From JAIBJN01 sp963699495 (GTDB lineage: Bacteria > Actinomycetota > Thermoleophilia > Gaiellales > Gaiellaceae), in NCBI GenBank assembly GCA_963699495.1, contig CAVOUB010000003.1, positions 558,001-622,000 of the forward strand: a stretch of 64,000 nt of DNA, in the 5' to 3' direction. A model generated the notes under the pieces. The model did not search any database, was not told where the DNA came from, and saw only the letters and a program-made list of their open reading frames with translations. The position numbers and the translations under genes are program-made. Shown here one piece after another: positions 54,026-60,953 of this stretch (positions are counted from its first letter, which is position 1; each line of letters opens with the position of its first letter).

Positions 54026-55219
54026 TCATTCCAGCCGGAACAGCTCCCGTGACGCGAACGCGGTGTCTGCGAAGTCCGAGAAGACCCCGTCGACGCCGAG
54101 CTCGTAGAACAGCAGGTACTCGTTGACCGGGTTGCCTTCGAAGTCGCTCGCCAGCCGGCGCTGCTCGTTGCGGAACGTCCACGTGTGGATCAGCAGGCCG
54201 TGGTCGTGGGCGCGCTCGACGAGATCGGTCGGCGGGAGCAGCACGCGGTCGGTCTCGTTCACGAGATCGTCGCCGTTCGCGTCGGCCACCGTCCCGTCCG
54301 GCTTCACGACGATCGCGCGCGAGCTGACGATGTACGGCTTCCAGGGGCCGATGCCGTCGGCGTACGTGCTGATCTCCTCGAGCCCCTCGTCGGTCGCGAA
54401 GAAGCCGAAGGTGCGGCTTTGGAGCTCGGGATCGCCCGAGACGGTCCAGTCGTAGGGGCGGTCGAACGGCGGCGCGTAGGTGATCGTCCCGTCCGGGTCG
54501 ACGTCGTTGGCGTCCACGAGCTGGACCAGGCGCACGGGAGTGAGCCGGTTGAGCAGCTTCAGGTTGGACTGCTCGAAGGACTGGATGAAGACCGGCGCGC
54601 GGCGGTTGTTCCAGCCTTCCCGGCGAAGCACCTTCACGAGCCGGTGCTCGAGCGGAAGCCCGAGATTGGCGTGGTAGGTCGGGTGCTTCGTCTCGGGGTA
54701 GACGCCGATGGTGCGGTGGAGCCGCTTCGACCACCGCTTCGCCAAGTGGATGACTTCGCTGAACGTGGGGATCTCGAAGCGGCCGTTGAACTGTTGCGGT
54801 CGCTCGACCAGCGGCTGGACCGCGCCCAGGGTCTTGATCTCCGCGAGCGTGAAGTCTGAGGCGAAAAAGCCGGTCTCGGCGACTCCGTCGACCACCTTCG
54901 TCGTCTCCCGGTCGGCGAACTCGGGATGGCTACGCACGTCGGTCGTGCTGGTGATGTTCGGCTCGTGGCGGGCGATCAGGTACCCGTCCTTCGTTGCCAC
55001 CAGGTCCGGCTCGATGTAGTCGGCGCCGAGCTTGATCGCCAGCTCGTACCCCTGAAGCGTGTGGTCGGGCAGGTACCCCGCTGCGCCGCGGTGCCCGATC
55101 ACGAGCGGGGACTCGTCGCGGCCGCCCCCGCCGCCGAGCGCCCACACGGTGGGGACCGCGAGGAGCACCACCCCCACCCCCGCGAACGCCGTGATCCATC
55201 GCCTGCCTGCGGTTCTCAT
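54026..55219 (-). CDS. Secreted glycerophosphodiester phosphodiesterase
   Basis: 397 residues, signal peptide (~10-28). GDPD TIM barrel of the GlpQ type: VIGHRGAAGYLPDHTLQGYELAIKLGADYIEPDLVATKDG contains the two catalytic His and metal Glu/Asp; YPETKHP and FIQSFEQSNL follow, and HTWTFRNEQ near the end. It hydrolyses deacylated phospholipids to sn-glycerol-3-phosphate and an alcohol outside the cell. ATG at 55219, GAGGAGG 7 nt upstream. A loop of extra residues (~330-345) carries DANGDDLVNETD, possibly Ca2+-binding. Confidence 0.93.
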   Translation of the reverse strand: MRTAGRRWITAFAGVGVVLLAVPTVWALGGGGGRDESPLVIGHRGAAGYLPDHTLQGYELAIKLGADYIEPDLVATKDGYLIARHEPNITSTTDVRSHPEFADRETTKVVDGVAETGFFASDFTLAEIKTLGAVQPLVERPQQFNGRFEIPTFSEVIHLAKRWSKRLHRTIGVYPETKHPTYHANLGLPLEHRLVKVLRREGWNNRRAPVFIQSFEQSNLKLLNRLTPVRLVQLVDANDVDPDGTITYAPPFDRPYDWTVSGDPELQSRTFGFFATDEGLEEISTYADGIGPWKPYIVSSRAIVVKPDGTVADANGDDLVNETDRVLLPPTDLVERAHDHGLLIHTWTFRNEQRRLASDFEGNPVNEYLLFYELGVDGVFSDFADTAFASRELFRLE

Positions 55220-55348
55220 GGAGAACCTCCTCGTGTCGGGTGCGGCCCGAACCTACTCGCGGAGGCTCCGCCGACGCAAGGAAGCTCACCAAACCGCGAT
55301 TCGCCGGCGACTGCTTTCTAACATCGGCCCGGCGCCCATCGGCAGCTA

Positions 55349-55520
55349 GGTGAACGCGTTGACCGCCCGCGCGACGATGAGGCCGAAGAGCGCGAGCGCG
55401 ACGGTCGCCTGCACGAGCATCGCGTACTTGGACGGAGCGTCAACGGCATCACATCGGTGGGGCTGAACGCGGTCGCGTTGGCGAAGCCGAGGTTTAGGTA
55501 GTCGAGGAGACGACCGCGCC
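55349..55520 (-). pseudogene. Decayed 3' end of a membrane-protein gene (paralogue of 44560-45303)
   Basis: The DNA aligns with the last ~170 nt of the channel-like gene at 44560-45303 at roughly 85% identity by eye: LDYLNLGFANATAFSPTDVMPL, then a one-base deletion, then ALFGLIVARAVNAFT in another frame. No start and no upstream domain. A pseudogene fragment left by duplication or by a deletion of the rest of the gene. Confidence 0.75.
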
Positions 55521-55534
55521 GGTCGGCACGAGGC

Positions 55535-55614
55535 ATGCCGGTCTCGTCCGGCCTTCTGACCGGCACGACGCTCATGTGCCAGTGCCACGGCTCGCGGTTC
55601 GACGTCACGAGCTC
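55535..55614 (+). pseudogene. Fragment of a Rieske [2Fe-2S] protein
   Basis: Reads VSSGLLTGTTLMCQCHGSRFDVTS. The CxCHGSRFDV block is the second cluster-binding motif (Cys and His ligands) of Rieske ferredoxins, and LLTGTTLMC is the usual strand before it. The first CxH motif and everything after the second are missing. The frame is open for 10-20 residues on either side of unrelated sequence. Adjacent to the other fragment. Confidence 0.55.
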
Positions 55615-55659
55615 ACCCGGCCAGCCTCGTAGGGATCGGGGAGACTCGCACCGACGGCA

Positions 55660-56709
55660 ATGCGGAAGAGGATCTCGAAGCGACATGTGCTCGGCGGCGG
55701 CCTCGGGATCGCCGTGGTGGTCGGAACGTTCGTCTTCGTCCTGCCGCGCATCGCCGACTACCGCGACGTGTGGGGCGTCGTCAAGGGTCTCTCCTGGGCG
55801 GAGCTCGGGCTTCTCGCGGGAGCGACGGCGCTGAACCTCGCCACCTTCGCGCCTCCGTGGATGGCCGCGCTGCCGGGCCTCCGCTTCCGCCAGGCGTTCG
55901 TCGTGACCCAGGCATCGACGGCCTCGACCTACGTCGCACCGGCGGGAGTCGCGGTCGGGATGGCGCTGTCGTTCGCCATGCTGCGGGGCTGGGGCTTCGC
56001 GGCCGCGCCGGTCAGCCTGGCGGTCGCAGTCACGGGCGTCTGGAACCAGCTCGCCATGCTCGCGTTCCCGACCGTCGCGCTCGCGCTCCTGGCACTGACC
56101 GGCACCCCCCATGCCGCGCTCGACACGATCGCGTTCATCGGGCTCGCGATCCTCGTGGTCGTGCTCACAGGCTTCGCCGCCGGCCTCAGCACGCCGAGGG
56201 TGGCGCGCCGCGTCGGCGACCTCGCGGCCCGAGCCGCCTCGTGGGGGAAGCGGCTGTTCCGGAAGAAGCCGGTGACGTGGGACGGCGAGGCGTTCGTGCG
56301 CTTCCGCGCCCGCACGAACTCGCTCCTCAGGCGCCGCTGGCACGTCCTGACGCTCGCGACGCTCGCCGGGCACCTCACCGTCTACCTCGTGCTGCTCGTG
56401 TCGCTCCGCGTCCTAGGCGTCACTGCGGACGAGGTCACCGCCGTCGAGGCGTTCGCCGCCTGGTCCCTCGTGCGCCTGCTCGGCTCGATTCCCATCACCC
56501 CGGGCGGGCTCGGCATCGTCGAGCTCGGCCTGACGACCGCGCTCGTCGGCTTCGGGGGCGGCCAAGCCGAGGTCGTCGCGGCCGTCCTCGTCTACCGCGT
56601 CCTGACCGTCGTGCCCACGCTCCTGATCGGCCTACTGACCGGGGCGACGTGGAAGCGCTACCGACCCGACCAGGGACCGCCGGACGCCGCGCCCGGCACG
56701 GAGATCTAA
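55660..56709 (+). CDS. Lysylphosphatidylglycerol synthase TM-domain family (UPF0104) protein
   Basis: 349 residues, about eight membrane helices. Family traits: ASTASTYVAPAGVAVGMALSF near the second helix pair, a loop of basic residues (~210-240), and RLLGSIPITPGGLGIVELGLTTALVGFGG, the best conserved block of the LPG_synthase_TM/AglD group (flippase-like half without the aminoacyl-transferase domain). ATG at 55660; a weak GGGGAG lies ~18 nt upstream, so the start is not firm. Probably handles a lipid-linked substrate. Confidence 0.85.
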   Translation: MRKRISKRHVLGGGLGIAVVVGTFVFVLPRIADYRDVWGVVKGLSWAELGLLAGATALNLATFAPPWMAALPGLRFRQAFVVTQASTASTYVAPAGVAVGMALSFAMLRGWGFAAAPVSLAVAVTGVWNQLAMLAFPTVALALLALTGTPHAALDTIAFIGLAILVVVLTGFAAGLSTPRVARRVGDLAARAASWGKRLFRKKPVTWDGEAFVRFRARTNSLLRRRWHVLTLATLAGHLTVYLVLLVSLRVLGVTADEVTAVEAFAAWSLVRLLGSIPITPGGLGIVELGLTTALVGFGGGQAEVVAAVLVYRVLTVVPTLLIGLLTGATWKRYRPDQGPPDAAPGTEI

Positions 56710-56732
56710 CCCCGCCGGCGCAAGCCCCGAAG

Positions 56733-56758
56733 TGGAGGCGGCGGGAATCGAACCCGCG
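56733..56758 (-). repeat. 26-nt tRNA/tmRNA 3'-end repeat, copy A
   Basis: On the minus strand: CGCGGGTTCGATTCCCG followed by CCGCCTCCA, i.e. a T-arm plus acceptor 3' strand. Identical over 26 nt to 58358-58383. The sequence to its right can be forced into a tRNA-like shape (56733-56811), but the anticodon loop lacks U33 and the acceptor stem has a mismatch. Looks like an attachment-site remnant. Confidence 0.6.
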
Positions 56759-56873
56759 CAAGATTTCAACCAAGGTTCGGTCGGCTCTGTCGACCTCGAG
56801 CCGCGGCCTCCGAGCGCACGAGCAGCGGCCGACGGTTCTGCTCGCGGCATGCAAGGTCAGCTAACAATGGCAC

Positions 56874-57275
56874 GTGGTGCCTTTTCTACAGGTCGTTGCG
56901 GCGGCCATCATCGATTCCGGAAAGGTCTTGCTCGTCAGCAAGCAAGAGGCGCCGGATGTCTTCTATCTCCCTGGTGGAAAGCCGGAGAGGGACGAGAAGC
57001 CGCGAGACACGCTCGCTCGAGAGCTCGAGGAGGAGCTTGGCGTGGCGATCGTCGAGGCCAACCTCTTTAGCGTCGTATCCGACGAGGCCGCCCTCGAAGG
57101 AGTCGCGATGGAGATGCAGGTCTACCTGGTCCGTGTCGGCGGTCCGATCTCGACTCGAGCCGAGATCGCGGCTCTGGCCTGGGTCGGCGCGGACGGCGAA
57201 GGGCCGGGGAGGCTGGCGCCGGCCATACGAAACCACGTTCTGCCGGAGCTCGCCGCTCGCCAGCTGATTGCCTAG
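56874..57275 (+). CDS. NUDIX hydrolase
   Basis: 133 residues. Nudix box GGKPERDEKPRDTLARELEEELGV matches GX5EX7REUXEEXGU, and VVAAAIIDSGKVLLVSKQ supplies the first strands. It cleaves nucleoside diphosphates linked to another moiety; substrate unknown. GTG at 56874 (or 56877) follows TAACAAT closely, with no SD site, so again possibly leaderless. Located between the two tRNA-end repeats. Confidence 0.9.
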   Translation: MVPFLQVVAAAIIDSGKVLLVSKQEAPDVFYLPGGKPERDEKPRDTLARELEEELGVAIVEANLFSVVSDEAALEGVAMEMQVYLVRVGGPISTRAEIAALAWVGADGEGPGRLAPAIRNHVLPELAARQLIA

Positions 57276-57465
57276 CCGTCAGGCGCGGCCTTCCCTCAAC
57301 CGCTGACCAATGGCGGATCCGATGAGGACGGCCAGACCGACCAGGATGACCTTGTCACGTGCTTAGGTTCGGCGGTGGCAGGTGCATACTGCGGGCGTCC
57401 TGTGCTGATCCGACCTTCCGCGCGAACAGTCGCCGCTGCGTTCATCGGCGATTGCGGAACAGCGA

Positions 57466-57471
57466 TAGGGT
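57466..57471 (+). promoter_or_regulatory. Putative -10 (TAGGGT) before cupin gene
   Basis: TAGGGT, 7 nt, then ATG at 57479; leaderless pattern. Confidence 0.5.
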
Positions 57472-57478
57472 CGTCGCC

Positions 57479-57880
57479 ATGCCGTTTTCGCTCAGAAACC
57501 TCAAGCACGACCTGGAAGACGTCGGGTCCAATTTCGACGGTGCGCCGGAGCTGGAGTTCCGCCTGGCTACCGACGCGCTGGAACTCGAGCAGTCCGGCCT
57601 GTGTTACCAGCGCATCCCGCCCGGCTACCGGTTCCCGTACGGCCACGCGCACAAGGAGCAGGAAGAGGTGTACGTCGTCGTTCGCGGGAGCGGACGGATG
57701 AAGCTCGACGACGAAATCGTCGAGCTCAGAGAGTGGGACGCGGTGCGCGTCCCACCCGGTACGTGGCGAGGCTACGAAGCGGGGCCCGACGGCCTCGAGA
57801 TCATCGTGATCGGAGCGCCCAATCTCGGCGAAAATCGGCGTGCTGACGTCGACGGACAGCGCGATTGGTGGACGGACTAG
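57479..57880 (+). CDS. Cupin-domain protein
   Basis: 133 residues. Single cupin: IPPGYRFPYGHAHKEQEEVYVVVRGSG contains H-x-H...E metal ligands and VRVPPGTWRGYEAG the second box. ATG at 57479 is chosen because the TAGGGT hexamer lies 7 nt upstream and no residues before it fit the family. Together with the following VOC gene (30 nt away but with its own -10-like box) it may form a small cluster; role unknown. Confidence 0.87.
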   Translation: MPFSLRNLKHDLEDVGSNFDGAPELEFRLATDALELEQSGLCYQRIPPGYRFPYGHAHKEQEEVYVVVRGSGRMKLDDEIVELREWDAVRVPPGTWRGYEAGPDGLEIIVIGAPNLGENRRADVDGQRDWWTD

Positions 57881-57895
57881 CGCCGCGCGCGTTAG

Positions 57896-57901
57896 TACAG
57901 T
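57896..57901 (+). promoter_or_regulatory. Putative -10 (TACAGT) before VOC gene
   Basis: TACAGT, 8 nt, then ATG at 57910; leaderless pattern. Confidence 0.5.
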
Positions 57902-57909
57902 CGAGCACC

Positions 57910-58275
57910 ATGGCTTTCATCGACCACCTCGCCATCCCGGTCCGTGACCTGGCGGCGAGCACACGGTTCTACGAGGCCGCGCTTGCGCCGTTCGGGGTCG
58001 AGATGGCCGAGGTGGAAGGCGCGGTGGGCTTCCACCTCGGAAGCGTTGATTTCTTCGTGACGGAAGGCGAGCCGGCGGCGCCGATGCACATTGCGTTTGG
58101 CGCACGAGACCGCGCGACCGTCGAAGCGTTCCACGCCGCGGCCCTCGCTGCGGGTGGCCGCAACAACGGCTCGCCCGGTCTTCGTCCGCGGTACCACGCC
58201 GACTACTTCGGCGGCTATGTCCTCGACCCAGACGGCCACAACGTTGAGGCTGTTTGCCACCACCCGGAGGAGTAG
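57910..58275 (+). CDS. VOC/glyoxalase-family protein
   Basis: 121 residues. FIDHLAIPVRDLAASTRFYEAALAPFGVEM at the N-terminus with the metal His, HIAFGARDRATVEAFHAAALAAGGRNNGSPGLRP in the middle, and YVLDPDGHNVEAVCH with the metal Glu at the end; the metal ligands look complete. This is the glyoxalase/fosfomycin-resistance-like branch, exact substrate unknown. ATG at 57910 after TACAGT. Confidence 0.9.
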   Translation: MAFIDHLAIPVRDLAASTRFYEAALAPFGVEMAEVEGAVGFHLGSVDFFVTEGEPAAPMHIAFGARDRATVEAFHAAALAAGGRNNGSPGLRPRYHADYFGGYVLDPDGHNVEAVCHHPEE

Positions 58276-58357
58276 GCGGGCACCCCGATGAACACGCGGA
58301 GCGAGCCCCGGAGCCGTCTTGTCGACAACTCCAGAACTCACTCCAGAACTAACCTGA

Positions 58358-58383
58358 TGGAGGCGGCGGGAATCGAACCCGCG
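58358..58383 (-). repeat. 26-nt tRNA/tmRNA 3'-end repeat, copy B
   Basis: Identical to 56733-56758. To its right on the minus strand the preceding bases read ...GGTCCCGCGA then the repeat, as at the end of a tmRNA, but no tmRNA body or tRNA can be folded because the HUH initiator gene begins 134 nt away. Interpreted as an attachment-site-like duplication. Confidence 0.6.
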
Positions 58384-58516
58384 TCGCGGGACCGCCTCGG
58401 ACGAGCCAGAAGGGGAATCAGATTTAGCTGGCTCTGGCGCGGATGATTCCGCTCCAAACGGGAGTCACAAGCCGCCGGCTGACGACCTCGATAACGACGA
58501 CGATCCTGGGGCTGGC

Positions 58517-59410
58517 GTGATCGCGGCCTGCCTCGGACGAGCGGGCCGCGTCTGCGGACACTGTGGCCGCTCGGTGCTCAAGGGGATACCGTGCAAGCGG
58601 CGGACGTGTCCGCGCTACTCCCGACTGTGGGCATACGACTGGCGGATCGTCCTCCTTGAGAACCTCATCGCCTACCGGGGCAAGGCGACGATGTACACGC
58701 TCACCCCGCCCGGCGCAGATCAGCTTCCGTGGGATCGATCGAAGTGCAGCCACGCCGAAGGCATAGCTTGCGGAGGCGAGCGAGGCTGCGTGATCGAAGC
58801 GGAAGCCCGACAGTCCTGGAATGAGTCCTTCCAGCGCCGACTGTCCCGAATCTACGAGACCGCGCAGGCTGCAACTAAGCGCGAGGTTGGGTGCCGCGCG
58901 AACGTCCTGGCGATCGGCAAGGAGGCGCAGCGTCGAGGCGCAACCCACGCCCACTTAGTGGTCGGCTGTGAAACCGGTCTCGAGCTCCGCGCTTCACAGG
59001 CGTTCCGGCGGCACTTCGAACGGCTTTCGGGCCAGCCGCGGTACGAGTTCGGGCACGTGCACGGCAAGTTCCTCAAGCCGAGGCCCGCGCGGGAAGTCGC
59101 GGCGTACCTGTCGAGCTACTTCGTCGTTGGCCGTGGAAGCAAGGCGCCGCTCGCCGAGGCAGTGCAGAACCCCGAGCTTCCGCGGCTTCCGCTCTACGTC
59201 TCACGGCGGCTCACACAGACGACCGGCACAACGATGCGGAACAAACGCCGGCAACGGCATCTGTGGGTCTGCATCGGGAAGGCAAGACCCAAGCCGGCAT
59301 GGTGGAGCGAGGAACGAACGCGCGCGGATGTACTTGCGCTGGCCGTCCCGGTCGTTGACCGGATGGAACGCCGCGACGAGCTCCGTCGACTACACGAGCG
59401 CGAACCCTGA
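58517..59410 (+). CDS. HUH-type replication initiator-like protein
   Basis: 297 residues from the GTG at 58517; the frame and codon bias stay good upstream to about 58400, so the true N-terminus may be earlier. N-terminal cysteines (CGHCG...C...C) suggest a zinc finger. THAHLVVG (His144, His146) is the HUH metal motif and AYLSSYF (Tyr197, Tyr201) the catalytic YxxxY pair of rolling-circle Rep proteins such as the RepSA type of actinobacterial integrative elements. It would nick DNA at an origin and stay covalently attached. GC looks lower than in neighbours. A mobile-element gene. Confidence 0.65.
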   Translation: MIAACLGRAGRVCGHCGRSVLKGIPCKRRTCPRYSRLWAYDWRIVLLENLIAYRGKATMYTLTPPGADQLPWDRSKCSHAEGIACGGERGCVIEAEARQSWNESFQRRLSRIYETAQAATKREVGCRANVLAIGKEAQRRGATHAHLVVGCETGLELRASQAFRRHFERLSGQPRYEFGHVHGKFLKPRPAREVAAYLSSYFVVGRGSKAPLAEAVQNPELPRLPLYVSRRLTQTTGTTMRNKRRQRHLWVCIGKARPKPAWWSEERTRADVLALAVPVVDRMERRDELRRLHEREP

Positions 59411-59457
59411 GCCGCGGCGAGCGCACCGCCGCGGAGGCGGCGAGGGGTCGCCGCGGC
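59411..59457. repeat. Nested stem-loop directly after the Rep gene
   Basis: Outer arms GCCGCGGCGA (59411-59420) and TCGCCGCGGC (59448-59457) pair perfectly over 10 bp, and inside them CCGCC/GGCGG (59426-59430, 59436-59440) forms a second stem. It begins immediately after the Rep stop codon. Could be a terminator or a replication-origin structure. Confidence 0.55.
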
Positions 59458-59672
59458 GCTGCCGTGCTCGCGATGCGTCGCCCGAGCCGAACGTCGCCGC
59501 CGAGAGTGCACCTGGGGCCGCTTCGCATCGCCCAGTCAATGATTCACGCACACACGACTGCAGCAAACGTCCGCCGCTGGCCCCAAGCGCCGCGGAGCAG
59601 CCGCCCGCAGGCGGCTGGCTCGACTTTGTAAACGGGGCTTGCTGCGTCTCCACGGCGTTCTCTCTATAGGGC
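59458..59672. other. Intergenic stretch
   Basis: About 215 nt between the stem-loop and the next promoter-like hexamer. Mixed GC, no convincing reading frame or further repeat noticed. Confidence 0.4.
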
Positions 59673-59678
59673 TAGATT
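59673..59678 (+). promoter_or_regulatory. Putative -10 (TAGATT) before 59686
   Basis: TAGATT, 7 nt, then ATG at 59686; leaderless pattern. Confidence 0.45.
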
Positions 59679-59685
59679 CCGCGGT

Positions 59686-59962
59686 ATGCCTGAAGACTCG
59701 CCGGCGTTCTCAGCCTTGGCCGGACGGGACGAGCTGACGCAGTTCGGCGGGAACGCGCTCGGGCTGTTTGCCCTTGATCCTGTAAGACACCAACCCCACA
59801 AGGGGTGCAGCATCAAGTCAACGACAGCGCCATACACAGCCGCGTTACGGACCGCAACCTCCTCTACCCCTCTTGCGCCGCCTCGGCGTGAACCGCGACG
59901 CCTCAGCGGTGATCGAAGCGCGAGCGCGGGAGGCTCTTATCAGTCGACCTATCGCCGGCTGA
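59686..59962 (+). CDS. Unknown protein, 92 aa (two missing bases)
   Basis: Three frame segments join into one 92-residue protein if one G is added at about 59805 and one C at about 59870: it opens PEDSPAFSALAGRDELTQFGGNALGLFAL, continues VQHQVNDSAIHSRVTDRNLLYP and ends LLRRLGVNRDASAVIEARAREALISRPIAG with TGA at 59960. Codon bias is good in each segment, the length comes out exactly, and a leaderless-type hexamer precedes it. I do not recognise the family. It could also be a decayed gene. It ends just before the convergent YihY gene. Confidence 0.5.
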
Positions 59963-59973
59963 GCCGCACGAGG

Positions 59974-60893
59974 CTAGTCAGGGCTCGCGCGCCGCTCGTT
60001 CCTCACGTCCCAGACGACCGCGTTCAGCTCGGCAGCCCAGATGACGCCTCGCCCGATCAGGAAGAGAAAGAAGAGTCCGGTCGTCGCCAATCCGAGGGCG
60101 CCATAGAGCTCGGACGCGTTGGCGAGCTTGATCTGGAGAAAGTAGGCCGTAAGGACGTAGAGCGCCTCCAGACCGAGCCCGAAGAAGATCGCACCCGGCA
60201 GAAAAGCCGTCCAGGGCACGTCCTTCGCCGGCAGCCACATCGAGACCCAGAGCCACACCGCGCTGAAGCACACGATCAGTCCAACCATCACGAGAATTTC
60301 TAGGGCGCCGGCTGCGTTCGCGCGAACCCAGCCTGCGAAGGCTGAGGTCACCATGAGAACGAGTGGAGCGGCGATCACGAAACCGATCGCCTTGGGCAGG
60401 TTGCGAAGCGGCGGGGCTGGAACTCGCCACGCCGCGGCATGGGTCAGCCGGAGTGCGCGAAGAAGGCCGAAGCTGAACCAGAGCACGAGCACGGTGCCCG
60501 TAAGCACCAGCCACCAGCGGCCCGATTCGGCTTGATTCGCGGCTGTCGTAATCGTCGAAGCGAGCGACTCTGTAAGACCAGTCTCTTCGGCCCCCGACTG
60601 AACATCCTCACCGGCGGAAGACGCGAAGCCGAGCCCGCCAGCCAAGAGAACTGCCCAGGCGAGCACCCAGAAGAAGAAGCGGTAGGCAAGCCCTCCCCCA
60701 GAACGCCGCCGGCGATCTCCTTGTCCCGTACGAGCCAGCGGAAGCCGACTTCGACCGAGGCATGCTCTGGTCTCTTCTCCTCGAGGGAGTCGAGCGTCGT
60801 CGTGCCGCGGGCTCGTAACGCCTCCACGCGTGCCTTCAACGACCTTTGCGGCCCTTGTTCAGTCGGCTTCTGTTCGATCTGTGGCCGTCTCAC
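59974..60893 (-). CDS. YihY/BrkB family membrane protein (frameshift)
   Basis: 306 residues once one base is added to the C5 run 60695-60699. A hydrophilic N-terminus (~1-45, with FRWLVRDKEIAGGVLGGGLAYRFFF spanning the break) leads into about six helices: WWLVLTGTVLVLWFSFGLLRALRLTHAAAW, LEILVMVGLIVCFSAVWLWVSMWLP and ALGLATTGLFFLFLIGRGVIWAAELNAV are typical of the family. GTG at 60893. A second member besides 11621-12484. Transport or envelope role unknown. Confidence 0.8.
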
Positions 60894-60953
60894 ACGACGC
60901 GCCTGTTTCGTCCAGGTGGTGTCCGTGGATCGAGTAGACGCTGACGCCGCCGC

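Noticed and set aside
56733..56811. Possible complete tRNA on the minus strand
   Set aside because: D and T arms can be drawn, but the anticodon loop lacks U33, the acceptor stem has a C-C mismatch and the length is off; treated as a remnant.
56732..57070. Frame beginning MEAAGIEPA, and a similar one at 58356
   Set aside because: This peptide is what a tRNA/tmRNA 3' end gives when translated antisense; it is a known annotation artefact, not a protein.
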